64,000 nt of DNA from Daucus carota subsp. sativus. Lineage: Eukaryota; Streptophyta; Magnoliopsida; Apiales; Apiaceae. The stretch spans positions 38,837,598-38,901,597 of the forward strand of contig NC_030385.2 of assembly GCF_001625215.2 (NCBI RefSeq). Direction: 5' to 3'. Shown here piece after piece: positions 24,232 to 35,930 of this stretch. A program made the position numbers and the translations under genes. Positions within the stretch are counted from its first letter, which is position 1. Each line of letters opens with the position of its first letter. The notes beneath the pieces were generated by a model. The model saw nothing but the letters and a program-made list of their open reading frames with translations, ran no database searches and had not been told where the DNA came from.

Positions 24232-25247
24232 ACACAAATCTTTAAAAGTTATTTCTTCTTTCAATCTCTACGCAACTTACTCCATTCTAAATTATTAACA
24301 TATTATTATATATAAGGAATTTTTTTGGGGGATATATTAGAAATATAAAGAGATAGTATAATTCAATTATGATCGTACAAATTGTCTAATTCCAGAATCA
24401 TAACTAAAAATCCATATGAAAAATTATTTAATATTTTTAGTATTGACAGTAAGATCTATAACAGAAATATGTAAACATTATTTTTCTAAAAACAATTTTT
24501 GAGCTAAAATCTATTATCTTAATAAATTATTTTAAATTAATCAATTAGCTTTTTACGTAATATTCATAAAAAATTATTGTTGCCGGTCAAACCAAGCTTA
24601 CAAGTATTACAAAAACAATACCACCGATAAATTGTTCTTTCCAACACTCCCGGCCTGATAGGCAGAAAGTGAATACCATGACTGCAAATTCAGCAAAGCT
24701 TGATTTACAGCTAATATTCCCATGGCGACGTTGGGGCCTTCTGCTGCTTCTGTACTTCAACATATATCTACCAAATTGAATATCAAACCAGAGACTCCAT
24801 TAGATACTTACTCAGACTTGCTCATAATTCCACTTGTATGATTTATCATGGTTCATTAATGCACTTGGTATTTGATCGAATCTACTCTTATATTGTGAAC
24901 AAAGTGTGCCAAAGTTGTATTAATATGAGTCCTGAACGTTCCTGGTAAAAGTATTATATATGACTTTCAAGTTTTTCAACAGATATATTTTGTTGGTAAT
25001 TCAATCACCATTTAAAGAGTTATTACAAGAACTTGTTATAATTTAGTAGCGTTTCCAAAATAAGACTGTTCCTTCTCATCTACTCAAAGATAAACTGCAA
25101 TTATGTATCCAGTTCCTTCAGAAGTCAAAATCAAGAAGCCACATGCATTAGTAAACTTAGCTGGCTCTCTGCTGGTTGATTACGCTCAGAAGGTACCTTA
25201 GCAAGAATGGAGCCTTAATACAAGGCTTTAGCTACTTGCCATGCAAC

Positions 25248-25255
25248 TATAAAAG
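25248..25255 (+). promoter_or_regulatory. Putative TATA box of Root_cap copy B
   Basis: TATAAAAG lies 121 bases before the ATG, in the same context as copy A. The core promoter of the broken copy therefore looks intact and it may still be transcribed. Confidence 0.65.
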
Positions 25256-25368
25256 CCCCTTTCGACCTCTTTGTGATATCATATTTTCTTCATAACACAA
25301 GCAAAAGAAAGTCACAAAGTAATACGTAAACAGATAGAGCGTGCATAGTAAACAATCCGAGTGGCAAG

Positions 25369-26610
25369 ATGGATAGAAGAAAGGCATTCATTGTAGTAGC
25401 CATTCTTCTAGTTTTTATCTCGATGGAAGCTGCCACTGTTCTAGGTCAAGGCAAAGGTAATGATGATGGAAACAAAGGAAAGGTCAGTGGAAATGGAAAT
25501 GGCAACGGAGATGACAAAGGAAAAGGCAAGGGAGATGACAAAGGAAAGGGGAAGGATAAAGAGGACAAAGGTAAAGGTAATGACAAAAAGGATAAAGATG
25601 ATGATAACAAATATGACAAAAAGGATCCAGTACCAGGGACTGGACAGGAACGAGGGCGATGCAAAAATAAAGGTGCATGTTACAACACGACCCTGACCTG
25701 TCCATCTCAGTGCCCTGAGAGGAAGCCCAAAAAGAACAAGAAGAACAAGGGATGCTTCATCAACTGCGGTAGCAAGTGTGAAGCCACTTGCAAATGTAAG
25801 CATATTGATCTCATCTTTTCATCTCTTTGATATATGTTTAAACTGAATACTGAAAGCTAACAAGTAAATTTCTTTTAACAGATAGGAAACCTAAGTGTGA
25901 TGGATATGGCTCTCTGTGCTACGATCCTAGGTTTGTTGGTGGCGATGGAGTCATGTTTTACTTCCATGGAGCAAAGGGAAGCGACTTTGCAGTTGTTTCA
26001 GACAGCAATTTGCAGATTAATGCTCACTTCATTGGCACTCGCCCTGAAGGAAGGACACGGAAGGACACGGGACTATACATGGGTTCAAGCTCTCTCAATC
26101 ATGTTCGACAGCCACACTCTTGTCCTTGCAGCAAAAAGAGTTTCACAGTGGGACGACAAGGTTGAGTCTCTTGCTGTGAGGTGGGATGGGGAGGAAATTA
26201 GCATCCCCACTGATGGAGAGGCCGAGTGGAGGATCGATAGCGAACAGAGAGAAGTTGTTATTGAAAGAACTGATGACACTAACACAGTAAAAGTGACTGT
26301 AACTGGACTGGTAGAACTGGATGTAAAGGTGACCCCAATTGGAGAAAAAGAAAACAAGGTCCACAACTACCAGATACCATCCAATGATGCTTTTGCTCAC
26401 TTGGAGACACAATTCAAGTTCTCCAACCTATCTGATCTTGTTGAGGGAATCCTGGGAAAGACTTTCAGGCCAGGCTATGTCAGCCCTGTAAAGAGAGGAG
26501 TGCCCATGCCACTTATGGGTGGGGAGGACAAGTACCAAACACCGTCTCTTTACTCCCCCGTGTGCAAAGTCTGCAGGTTCGAGAGACAATCTTCTGTTGC
26601 TACAATGTAG
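25369..26610 (+). pseudogene. Root_cap-domain gene, frameshifted tandem copy
   Basis: Exon 1 (25369-25795) and exon 2 (25882-26610) have the same splice sites as copy A and nearly the same sequence. In exon 2 the ten bases AAGGACACGG occur twice in a row (26051-26060 and 26061-26070) where copy A has one. Translation leaves the Root_cap frame at this point and stops at 26165, giving about 236 residues instead of 386 and losing the C-terminal half of the domain. Beyond the break the old frame is still open to 26610 with no further damage, so the lesion is recent or an assembly artefact. Signal peptide, Lys/Gly tract and Cys module are intact. It could still make a truncated secreted protein if transcribed. 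Confidence 0.85.
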
Positions 26611-26907
26611 TTTTCCTATATGCTGATAACAATCACATTATCTTCTACATAATGTGAATAAGGGCCACAAATATTTGCCCAAGCATTTTCATGTAATTTT
26701 ACTTATTGTGTTTTATTAAAGGGTTCTGAGAAATAAATTGATTTTTTTACTTCACTAGTAGCTTTTGACGACAGGTTATATATTTAAAGCCTCCTCCACA
26801 ATGATATATTTATCAGTAACTATTCAATTATCACTTCCTTTTAAAGTAAGGTGATCCCATCCAGGTTCATGAGTAGTTCAGCAATGCAAGGGTTTAATCC
26901 TGTGCCG

Positions 26908-27298
26908 CAGTACCAGCTCCAGGGGGAGCTGGCCTAGGCTGGTATCTAGGGCCTCATTATTATTCTATATATTTTAAGTGGTTATTTGGATGAATAGATA
27001 CTTGAGGCCCAAAAGTAATAATTGATTATATTTGGGCCTCAAGTATCTATTCACCCAAGTATTTTACTCTATTAAAAATCAATCAAGTATTACTTTTGGG
27101 CTTTTATTGATAAAAAACTACCATCGATCAACTATGTTACCATAGAGGTTAAATGGTTTGGCTATGTTATCTATAGAGAAGAAAATGGAAGCTCAATATT
27201 TGACTCGATCTTTTGCGCATCAAAAAACAAGAAGAATTATTTAGGGGCCTCAATATTTTTTTTTGCATAAGGCCTCCAGTACGCTGGAGCCGCCTCTG
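26908..27298. mobile_element. hAT-type MITE inserted in duplication copy B
   Basis: A 391-bp insertion with a perfect 8-bp flanking repeat CTGTGCCG (26900-26907 and 27299-27306). The matching site in copy A (near 21793) has a single CTGTGCCG and no insert. The left end is CAGTACCAGCTCCAGG; the complement of the right end is CAGAGGCGGCTCCAG. An internal palindrome pairs GAATAGATACTTGAGGCCCA near 26991 with its complement near 27032. Confidence 0.95.
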
Positions 27299-27597
27299 CT
27301 GTGCCGTGGTTCCATACATAAGAACAATTCACTATTGTATCCATTCTATTCATTGTGACATACTAATAGGATCCTAGAAACTGCAACTTATTGTGCCAGT
27401 TTTTTAAAATAATAAAATTCACAGAGGATGATGAGGGTATAATTTTTGGGTTCACTAGGACTTCCAGTATTCTAAAGATAGACATTCTACTGGAAAATTG
27501 AAAATTGTGAGATATGGAACAATTATACCGGTCTCATTGCATTGTGTACTAGAATTACATGGTATTAAAAATATGAACATATACGATAAAAACTTAC

Positions 27598-28125
27598 AAT
27601 GTGCATCGATAGGATTGTCATAATCATAGCAGTTAGATAAACGATCCACCAGAAGACCGGCTAAAGCTGTTACCTCCCTGGTAGCTTCATAAGAATAAAA
27701 AACACCTCATTATTAGTCGGCGTATGATTTGAGTCTTAATCTTAAGGGTATTGGTTTGATGATAAAAGCTCCTAGCATAAATGCAAGGTCTGCAACAGGT
27801 CTATGCAGAATGGCACCAAGTGCAAGAGACCTACATAATCCAAGTGACAAAGAGGTAACGTTTTAGTGGCAGCAATTAACTTTTATTGCACTTGACTAAG
27901 CAAAATATGATTTTCATCCCCTCCAATTTTCAGTATACATTTTTTTCCCCAGTAAATATATGTTTTACACGGATAGGATATATAGAAAAACTTGATATGC
28001 CTACAACTAAGTGATACCTCGTCTTCTAAAGCAGATCCCTCCACAGCCAGAAGAAGTTCATCGCTGTCCGGTTCGGGCCACTGAGGTATACGCAAAAACG
28101 ACGTCGGAATCATTCGCGTTCCCAT
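27598..28125 (-). pseudogene. Unidentified two-exon gene fragment, copy B
   Basis: Exon 1 (28018-28125) opens with MGTRMIPTSFLRIPQWPEP and ends SALEDE at a GTATCA donor. Exon 2 (27598-27673) continues in phase as VTALAGLLVDRLSNCYDYD and ends at GTAAGT. Coding style and splice sites look real, but no further exon is found before the Root_cap 3' flank, so it is probably a truncated 5' end of a gene carried along in the duplication. The parent family is not recognised. Confidence 0.5.
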
Positions 28126-28672
28126 GGATACTCCAACATGATCAACATCCTATATGTTCCTGTGGCGGATAACATAATTATGTTTTGCAGGAGTATTAAA
28201 ATTTGTGAGTTTCTGATTATTTGTAAATAATCAGAGGGCTAAAATATGGGTGCTAATTACTGGTCATTCACCGACCTATTATACATTTGTCGCTTTGAAG
28301 AGTTAAAAGTGTCGGTAAAAGAAATATTATTATAAAAATCAAATACAGTTTGTCAATTTATTAGTATTTTCAAATTTTGAATTTAGTACACAAAACAATT
28401 TTTTGGTAACTTTTGATCGTGAAATCTGTGACAGTTTTACACAAAAATTAAAAAATAAATTTTTCCAAAACTACAGAGATTGTTTTTCCTAAAAGCAATT
28501 TTTGAGTTAAAAATTATTGATGAAAAAAAAATTAATTTTAGATTTATCAAACAATTTTTCACAACTATTATTATCTGTAATAATAATGACAAACGATGTC
28601 TTACTCATGGGATCTTTTACTTTCATATAAGTACAATTATTTTAAATGTCAATGATAAGAAATAAACGCATG

Positions 28673-28834
28673 TATATTCCAAAAATAAGCGATCATATCT
28701 TTGTTATCTTAATCCAACACTGAAATGTTAGTATGAGTTGAATTATTCACTTATATATTCCAAAAATAAGCGAGCATATCTTTATTATCTTAATCCAATA
28801 CTAAAATGTTAGTATGAGTTGAATCATTCATGAG
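28673..28834. repeat. Two-copy tandem repeat, 81-bp period
   Basis: TATATTCCAAAAATAAGCG begins copies at 28673 and 28754. The copies differ at several positions (for example AACACTGAAATG versus AATACTAAAATG). Confidence 0.85.
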
Positions 28835-29145
28835 TCTGTATACTAGCATTTTTTATTATGTCAATACTAGCGGCTTTTAAACAGTCATTCAGGAAATAAG
28901 GTGCAGAGTATTCTATTACAATATGAAATTGGATTATGTATGAATCTAGGTATTTCATCGTTGGAAGAAATATTGAAGGATGGATTGATAATGAGAATGA
29001 GGATGCTAGTTTAAAAACTTTGAAAACATGATATTTGTCAAGTAAAATACTTATGTCCATTTCTTGTTGAAATACTTTCAATACCAAAAATATTATTTAT
29101 ACAAAGACGATTCTTACAGATCTAAGACGTTGTTGATTAAATGAG

Positions 29146-29420
29146 AATTTGGTATCTTCTTTTAAACATTAATCATAAAAGATTGTGAAAGATATCATTA
29201 TAAATATGCTAATAGTAAGTTTGAGATTTTGTTGGAGGATAAATATGGAATCGCAAGTAGATTTTATTGATATTTTTAAATTAATTTGGTATCATCTTTT
29301 AAACATTAATCATAAAAGGTTGTGAAAGATATTATTATAAATATGTTAATAGTAAGTTTGAGATTTTGTTGGAGGATAAATATGAAATCGCAAGTAGATT
29401 TTGTTGATATTTTGAAATTT
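29146..29420. repeat. Two-copy tandem repeat, 137-bp period
   Basis: AATTTGGTATC begins copies at 29146 and 29283. Each contains AAACATTAATCATAAAAG and TTTTGTTGGAGGATAAATAT. They are about 95 percent alike by eye. Confidence 0.85.
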
Positions 29421-30055
29421 TATGCGAATTTAAGATTTTGAGACATTACTTAAAAAGTATGTCATTTAGATCGTTATAAACACGATATCCATAAGTCTTT
29501 CGAAACCAATAAATATGATTACGGTATTCTTGGGAATGCCGTTAGAAAATGTCGTGTTTTTAGAAAAAGTGTTGTCATAAAAATTAATTAGTACTCAAAA
29601 TTATATTTATTTCTTATTGATTTCAAGTAATGCTCTTTTTGTTTAGTTATATATAATTGTTTGATTATTTTTTTATTAAATGATTATAATATTAAATAAT
29701 AATATTTTTGATAAGGTCTGGTAATGAAATTTATAATAGTTTTCCGTAAAAAGTAAATATCAGTTTTATTTTTTTGTAAAGACAATTTTGAGTTAAAAAC
29801 ATCTATTCAGAAAAGTTTTTTTTTTGAAAATAATCTATTCAGAAAAGTTGTTTTAAATTTACTAAATAATTTTTTACATATTCGACTAAATTTTGTTGCA
29901 TAAAAAACAATACCAACAATAAATTACAGCCCTGGGCCAAGAGCCCAAAATCCAACCTAAGTAATTGACTACCGTGATCCTGGGCTCAAACGAACAAAAT
30001 GAGCCCAAATTACTCGCACCCCTGGCCCGTGCTCTAGTATTCTAATCTGCGCTTC

Positions 30056-30063
30056 TATATAAA
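30056..30063 (+). promoter_or_regulatory. Putative TATA box of the NF-YC10-like gene
   Basis: TATATAAA lies 94 bases before the ATG at 30150, at a normal distance for a short plant 5' UTR. Confidence 0.55.
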
Positions 30064-30149
30064 CCAACCGAAAATCCCACCCAATTGCAAACACTTTCAA
30101 AATACAAAACTCCATCATACACACTCCTGTTCTATCACCAGTCTCAGAA

Positions 30150-33100
30150 ATGGCGAAAAAAACCCTAGAATCTAACCCTAAGAGAAAGGCCGAAATAGAG
30201 CATGTTGACCTAACCGGAGACGAAGTTCTCAGCTCCCTCACCACAAAGAAGAAGAAAATCGACACCACCGGTTCAAACAAAAAGCCTAAACCGACCAAAA
30301 AACCGGAGAATTCGAACAAAGTTGCGAAGACGAACAAAAAAACCGGAGATTCGAGCCGGAAAGTCGATGCATCGAACAGAACTGCTAAGACGAGCAAGAA
30401 AACCGGAGATTCGAGCCGGAAAGTAGATGAATCAAAGAAGAAAGAGAAGGCGGCGAAAAAACCGGAGAAGAAAGTGAAATTCGAGAGTCCGGTGAAAACA
30501 TCTGGTAAAAAAGAAGAGGCGGAGGAGAAAAAAGTGAAGAAAAGTAAGCCGAAGAAGGAGGAGGTTGTAGAGGAGGAAGGGAATGGTCCGCTGTATGCTT
30601 TTCCGATGAATCGTGTAACTCGGATTGTTAAGAGTGAGAGTTCTGATGTGAAGCTGTCTGCAGAGGCTGCTTTTCTGTTCAACAAAGCTTCGGTATGGTG
30701 CCTGTTTCTCGATTTTGTTTAATTCTGTTACTAGTGATTGTTAATTTGGGTTTGATGATTGGTGAATTGTTTGTTTGTAATGTCATGTGTTTGTTTAAAT
30801 GTGCTTTCTTTATTTTTGTGAGTTTCGCGGTAGTGATAATTTATTTTTTCTTACCAAAATAGGTTGGCATTAGTATCTAGGGTTTACATGATGCAGTGGT
30901 GCCTGTTTTTCGATTTTGTCTGATTCTGTTACTAGTGATTGTTAATTTGTGTTTGATGATTGGTCAATTGTTTGTTTGTAAAGTCATGTGTTTGTTTAGA
31001 TGTGCTTTCTTGATTTTTGTGAGTTTCGCGGTAATGATAATCTATTTTTTCTTACCAAAATAGGTTGGCATTAGTATCTAGGGTTTACATGATGCAGGGG
31101 GTGTATGCAATCAGGATTTTCCTGGATTTTTTTAATTCATGAAATCCCGATATATTAAATTCGGTTTTGAAAAATACATCGGAACCTAGGGGTATTCGGT
31201 GAAGATTTTAATTATCTTTGAAAATACGGTGGTATTTAATCGGGGATTTGATTTTAAATTAAGCTTAAAAATCCGGTGATATTCAATTGAGTTTTTTTTT
31301 TATAAATCCATCAAACTCTAATGGTATATAAAAGTTGATGAGTTTTTTTGGACTTTATAATATGATGAATTATGTGGGATTGTTACTGTAATTTATGTTT
31401 TTAGAGATCTCTATACAATCCATGATATTTTAAGGGATTGTGTTTAAATCCTAAAGACTTTGCAGTAACTCTACCACATCCTACATATTTCACCTCCACT
31501 ATGCTATGCTTTGGTGTAGAACCAAAATCAACTACAATCTATTATAATCTCTAAATTATTATTAACCTGTTAAAATCTGATTAAATACACCCCCGTATTC
31601 TTTGTTGCCTAAGATTCTGTTCAAATCTTGTGTAAATACTCAAATGAGAGCGCTTTTTGAAATGTTCTTCGCTTTATTAAAGCCAAGCCTACAGCATGTG
31701 CTTCGCTGCGGTATGACCACTCCTTGAATAACGGTGCTAAGTAACATATAGTTTGAAATTTCTTTATATGCATCTCTGTTTAGAACTATGTGTTACTAAC
31801 TTATTGGCTTTTATTGATTCGTATATAATCTTTCCAATTATTTTTGGTTTTATATTGTATTCCATTTTGAGCAAGCATGAGGTCTATGTTGACAAAATCG
31901 ATCTCTCATTGGTAGGATTTACTAGATTGCCCGTCTTTATATACACTAGATACTCATGCCACTGTAGAAAGAAGTGTCCCTTCGTTATTTATGATTACTT
32001 AAAATGTTTATTAATTAATATGATATCTCTTGATGACATTTTTGGAGAACTGTAAAATGGACTGATTTCAGTTAGGACTATACATCACAGTCCCTGTGTT
32101 TCATTAGATCTATTTACTCATATGATTTTTGTTGTTGTATGTTTTCTAATATATTCTTGTTCATTTCAGGAGAAGTTTCTTGAGCTATTCTCTAAGGAGG
32201 CTTATTCTTGTGCTTTTAAGGACGGGAAGAAAAAAATTGAGTATCAACACCTATGTAATATCTCTTTCCTACTTAATACATTACTAGAAATTAGTTTTGT
32301 TCTAATCTGATCTAGGTATAGTTGCAAATTTTAAGTGATTTTTTTTATTGCATCATGTTGGAGGTCATAGACCTTCCTTATTTAGTTTCATTTTTATAAA
32401 GTATTTTTTACAAATGAAATGGATAAATAGACATTACTTAGCACCAGATTACTGCAGCAGTATAAGAAATTGTCCTTTGAAACCTGCTTCTTTATAAAAT
32501 TTGTCACTAAACTTGATTTCAGAGTCGTCAAGGGATTTGACCACCTATTCTCTTCCCTTGATTGGAAATGGAGATTGGTAGCCTCTTCAATTACATGGTC
32601 AGTCATATAAGTTTCTTTAGTTCAGGTGCTGCGGCCATTTCTATATGCACAACACTTTCATCCAACTTTTAAGGGAAATGATGGGAATCTATAATAGGCT
32701 GCAAACATATAGTAAAGTATACATTTTGTCCATCTATATTTTTCATTCTCTAATCTATATTGATATCTAGGGTCTAGGTCCCAGGTAATCAATACTGTCC
32801 CAGGTAATCAATACTAGTGAGCTCTATTGTGGCCAGCTGATTCTCCTCCATTAGATCAACTTTTGGACTGTTAAGTTTGAAATTAAGAAAACCTTCCCTT
32901 TTATATTATATGCGGAGCTGCTTTCCTTGGCTGTCTGCCCAAAAAGGGAAGGAAAGCCAATAATTGCCAAAAACCTAAATCTGAGTCCCGCTTAGAATAA
33001 GAAGTGGTGCTTTTCGTTTAGAAGGAACTTGGTGCAAATTTTGAGAGAAGTGGGAGATCTTCTACGCACCTGTATGGATGTATCTCAACTAATACATGCG

Positions 33101-34689
33101 GACAATATGTAGTTTTGCCCCCACCCCCAGTCTCTCCTCTATATAGAAGTAGAAAACTGAACCAGGAGTCACTTGCCTAATTCATTTGTTCGCACACTGA
33201 TGTGTGCTGTATATTAATGATGAATTAAATTTTATTAGGTGAATTCACAATATTACTCAGACAAAGTAATTTACTATATGTCGTTTAGGAATCTGTGTTA
33301 TTGATAATTTTATTGAAAGGGGGACATTTTTGCGTATTTTAATGGTACTTATAATTACATCTCTCTTGTAGACCTTGTGAATAGATAGTCTACAAGATAA
33401 GATTGTTACACAGTATATGCAGTACATATTAAATACATGGTATTGATTTGCTGGATCAGATTCCAAGGGTTATAGCTAAAAAACTTAATCTATACATCTT
33501 TCAGAAACTACCATCAAACCTACAAAACAATCTTATCAGTTATCACAGTTTGATTTTATAGCCTGAAGGTTAACTAATCTGGAAAATCTCTTGGGGTGAC
33601 AGTATCTCAAATTTTGGCTGATCATTGTACCATGGTCTTTTCTTACTCTTTTCATTTGATTGGTTATCTAATATGCTTCTTTTGTTATGTTTCAGCTTCA
33701 CTAGTTCCTGAAAGCAAAAGATTTGACTTCCTTGCAGGTACCTTTTTCCTCTTTAGTTTAAGGTTTTAGTTCTTTTTTGTCAATAATTTTAGTGCTTGCC
33801 TGCTTGCTACTAGTTTTTTGTTCTTTTCCGAATAATATTTCACACACGTACCCACACCCACACTGCACAGGCACCCCACCCATACATATTGTGCACACCC
33901 TGCAAATACTCTATTAATGCAACAAGTTGGGTCGCACAAATTGGGAAGTATGCTGAGTAGAGTATCGTATCCACATGAAATAAACAATATAAGTACCGAT
34001 TTTTAGTATGATATCTTTTATTATTTATTTCAAGTATGATATCTTTTATAACTTTGAAGTTTGGAATAATTGGGTGGGAGTTTTAGTTATCAACGAAATT
34101 CTTTATTAAGCAAGCAGAAGTACCAATTAACAATGAAAAAAAGTAATCCAAAGAATTAGGTTTCTTAAATGGGGCAATCATCAATCCAAGAATTTGGGTA
34201 TCATGAATGTCTATTATGTGTCTTTTGTTTTACTAAATACAATTCTTTTAATGTTAGCCCTATCTGGTGTTTACAAATTAACCCTCGAACCCCATAGTCA
34301 ATTAAAATATATCTATTGTTTATTCCTTCTCTATATAGTGCGGCTCTCTGATAATTATATATAACATGTTATGTATAATGTGTAAAACCCTATTTTATAG
34401 AAGCTTAATACTTGCCTGTAATTAAAATTGGACTTTAAATGTTTATCTCAGAGTCTTAACTTCCAATCACCCACTACTCTACTGCTGTAAAATTTTGAGT
34501 CTTACTTCCAAACACGCACTGCACCCACACACACACATCACACACACTGCTGTACTGCTGAAGCAATTTATTGTTTTATTGTTCCTTTCGGCCAAGTATT
34601 GATTCCTCATTGGTTGCGTGTTTGTATACATAGATTTCGTTCCTCCCAAAGTCAAGGTTGCAGATGCCTTGAAAGAGAGTCGATCATGA
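30150..34689 (+). CDS. NF-YC10/DPB3-1-like histone-fold protein
   Basis: Four exons join in phase: 30150-30692, 32170-32254, 33696-33737 and 34634-34689, giving 241 residues. Residues 1-145 are Lys-rich and disordered, with a 22-residue internal duplication around KKTGDSSRKVD. The histone fold follows: LYAFPMNRVTRIVKSE, AEAAFLFNKAS, then EKFLELFSKEAYSCAFKDGK across exon 2, HLSSLVPESKRFDFLAD across exons 2-4, and a short VPPKVKVADALKE tail. This matches Arabidopsis At1g07980 (NF-YC10, DPB3-1), a relative of DNA polymerase epsilon subunits that is reported to work with DREB2A in heat-stress transcription. Exons 2-4 are short and were placed from acceptor and donor consensus, phase and that homologue. 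Intron 1 contains a tandem duplication and an inverted-repeat element. Confidence 0.87.
30696..31096. repeat. 201-bp intronic tandem duplication
   Basis: TGGTGCCTGTTT begins copies at 30696 and 30897 just inside intron 1 of the NF-YC10-like gene. The copies are nearly identical up to GGGTTTACATGATGCAG. The real GTATGG donor lies just before copy 1 and is not duplicated. Confidence 0.9.
31097..31594. mobile_element. Inverted-repeat element with GGGGGTGTAT ends
   Basis: The left end reads GGGGTGTATGCAATCAGGAT and the complement of the right end reads GGGGGTGTATTTAATCAGAT. It abuts the end of the 201-bp duplicate in intron 1. No clear target duplication was seen, so the class is open (PIF/Harbinger-like possible). 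Confidence 0.5.
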
Positions 34690-35930
34690 GACTTAGCTAT
34701 GCTGGAACCGGGATGACAAGATGCTGAAAGCTTCAGATGATGTTGTAGCCTGGTTAAAAATCTGTTTGCCTTGAGACAATGTTTCACCCTGCATCCAGAA
34801 GCCTGAGTAGCCAGCAGCCAGCTCTTGCATTTTTGCTGGCTCTATAGGTTCTCCTGTTTGATGATGTAGCCTAGTTTGTGTTTTTGCTCATTAGACTATA
34901 GCTATACATGCTGCTGCTGTTTCTTTTTATTTTATAAAAATCTTTCAAACTAATTTTTCATATTAAAATTGAAAGTATATCATATTTATACTAGTTAACA
35001 TTATTAAGCATCAAAATTCTACGCGTGGGTGGAACCAAGGCTAGAGTGCTGAGGTAGTACTATAAAATACAACGTTGATTTTAATGAATATTTAATCAGA
35101 TATTTCAAAGGTGGTTAATATTTCCCCAACAAAGAAAGAAAAGGAACACATTCCCACAAGCCTATGTCTTTGTTTTCTTTTCTCAAGTAAATAAGTAATG
35201 TATGTATCTGCTTCAGACAATAAGATACCTATGTTGCGGTTGTCCAATGGATCAGATCAGTTTATGATGATCAGAAGGAAAAAAATATGTTGTGTTTCGT
35301 TGTGTTGAATGAAAATCAAAAGGAATAGTATGAAATTTGAATTATAACCATGGGTTCTCCTCTATCTTGGTACTGATAACCAAAACTGGCTGAATTAGTT
35401 TGCACAACTATCTTGAAGAGCTGTATATTCTAACTTAGTGATCATGACATTGAGACTAGAACCCAGAAGCACGCATTGATCTGATAATGATATGGGGTCC
35501 TAAGAAGTTTGATTCTGAAGCTAGACCAATCAATAATGTCCCTCTAGAATATATATGCAACAAGTTGTTAAGTAAATTCAATGATGCACACCCAACCTTT
35601 TTTGTTCACCTCAACCACTTGAGAATCCCCTCTGTTTTTCCTTCTTCCCAAAGCAAATCATCAGTTGTAATATTCACATGTAAACACTCACTAATTGAGA
35701 TGTACAACAGGTCTTCTAACAAATATTGTTACTTCTTACCAACTTAATTAATTCATTTGATTTGATCCTCCTTGTCTTTTCACTTTCCTCAACATTTCCA
35801 TTTTACCAAACATAGATTTAGATCTCTCCTCTACTTTATAAAAACCTTGGTTTCTCCTCTCTTAAAGGACATCATTCCTACTTCAACACATTCTCATTCC
35901 CTCAATACAACACTTAAACAGAATTTCACT
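34690..35930. other. Spacer between the NF-YC10-like and FLA genes
   Basis: It holds the 3' UTR of the upstream gene and the promoter and 5' UTR of the FLA gene. No recognisable domains or elements were seen. Confidence 0.55.
35837..35844 (+). promoter_or_regulatory. Putative TATA box of the FLA gene
   Basis: TATAAAAA lies 94 bases before the ATG at 35931. Confidence 0.6.

Larger units (their letters stand above)
21506..25368. other. Spacer between the two Root_cap copies
   Basis: It holds the 3' flank of copy A, a decayed gene fragment (about 22086-22330), a probable Helitron remnant (22412-23758), an inverted-repeat element (23836-24231) and, from about 24638, the upstream part of copy B. 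No intact gene is seen. Confidence 0.6.
24638..28160. repeat. Tandem duplication unit, copy B
   Basis: Direct repeat of about 19486-22360. It carries the same promoter, gene and opposite-strand fragment. Relative to copy A it has a 391-bp hAT insertion (26908-27298), about 270 extra bases near 27680-27970, an 18-bp shortening of the GN codon tract and a 10-bp duplication in exon 2. Confidence 0.85.
26611..30149. other. Intergenic spacer downstream of copy B
   Basis: It contains the copy B 3' flank, a hAT element (26908-27298), the opposite-strand gene fragment (27598-28125) and two sets of short tandem repeats (28673-28834 and 29146-29420). The remainder is AT-rich with no gene supported. 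Confidence 0.6.

Noticed and set aside
25897-26610. A 237-residue ORF over copy B exon 2 as a gene of its own
   Set aside because: Its first part is the wrong frame; it joins the Root_cap frame only because of the 10-bp duplication.
29969-30685. Minus-strand 238-residue ORF, Phe/Ser-rich
   Set aside because: It is the complement of the Lys-rich NF-YC10-like exon 1, whose plus-strand product has a clear histone fold.
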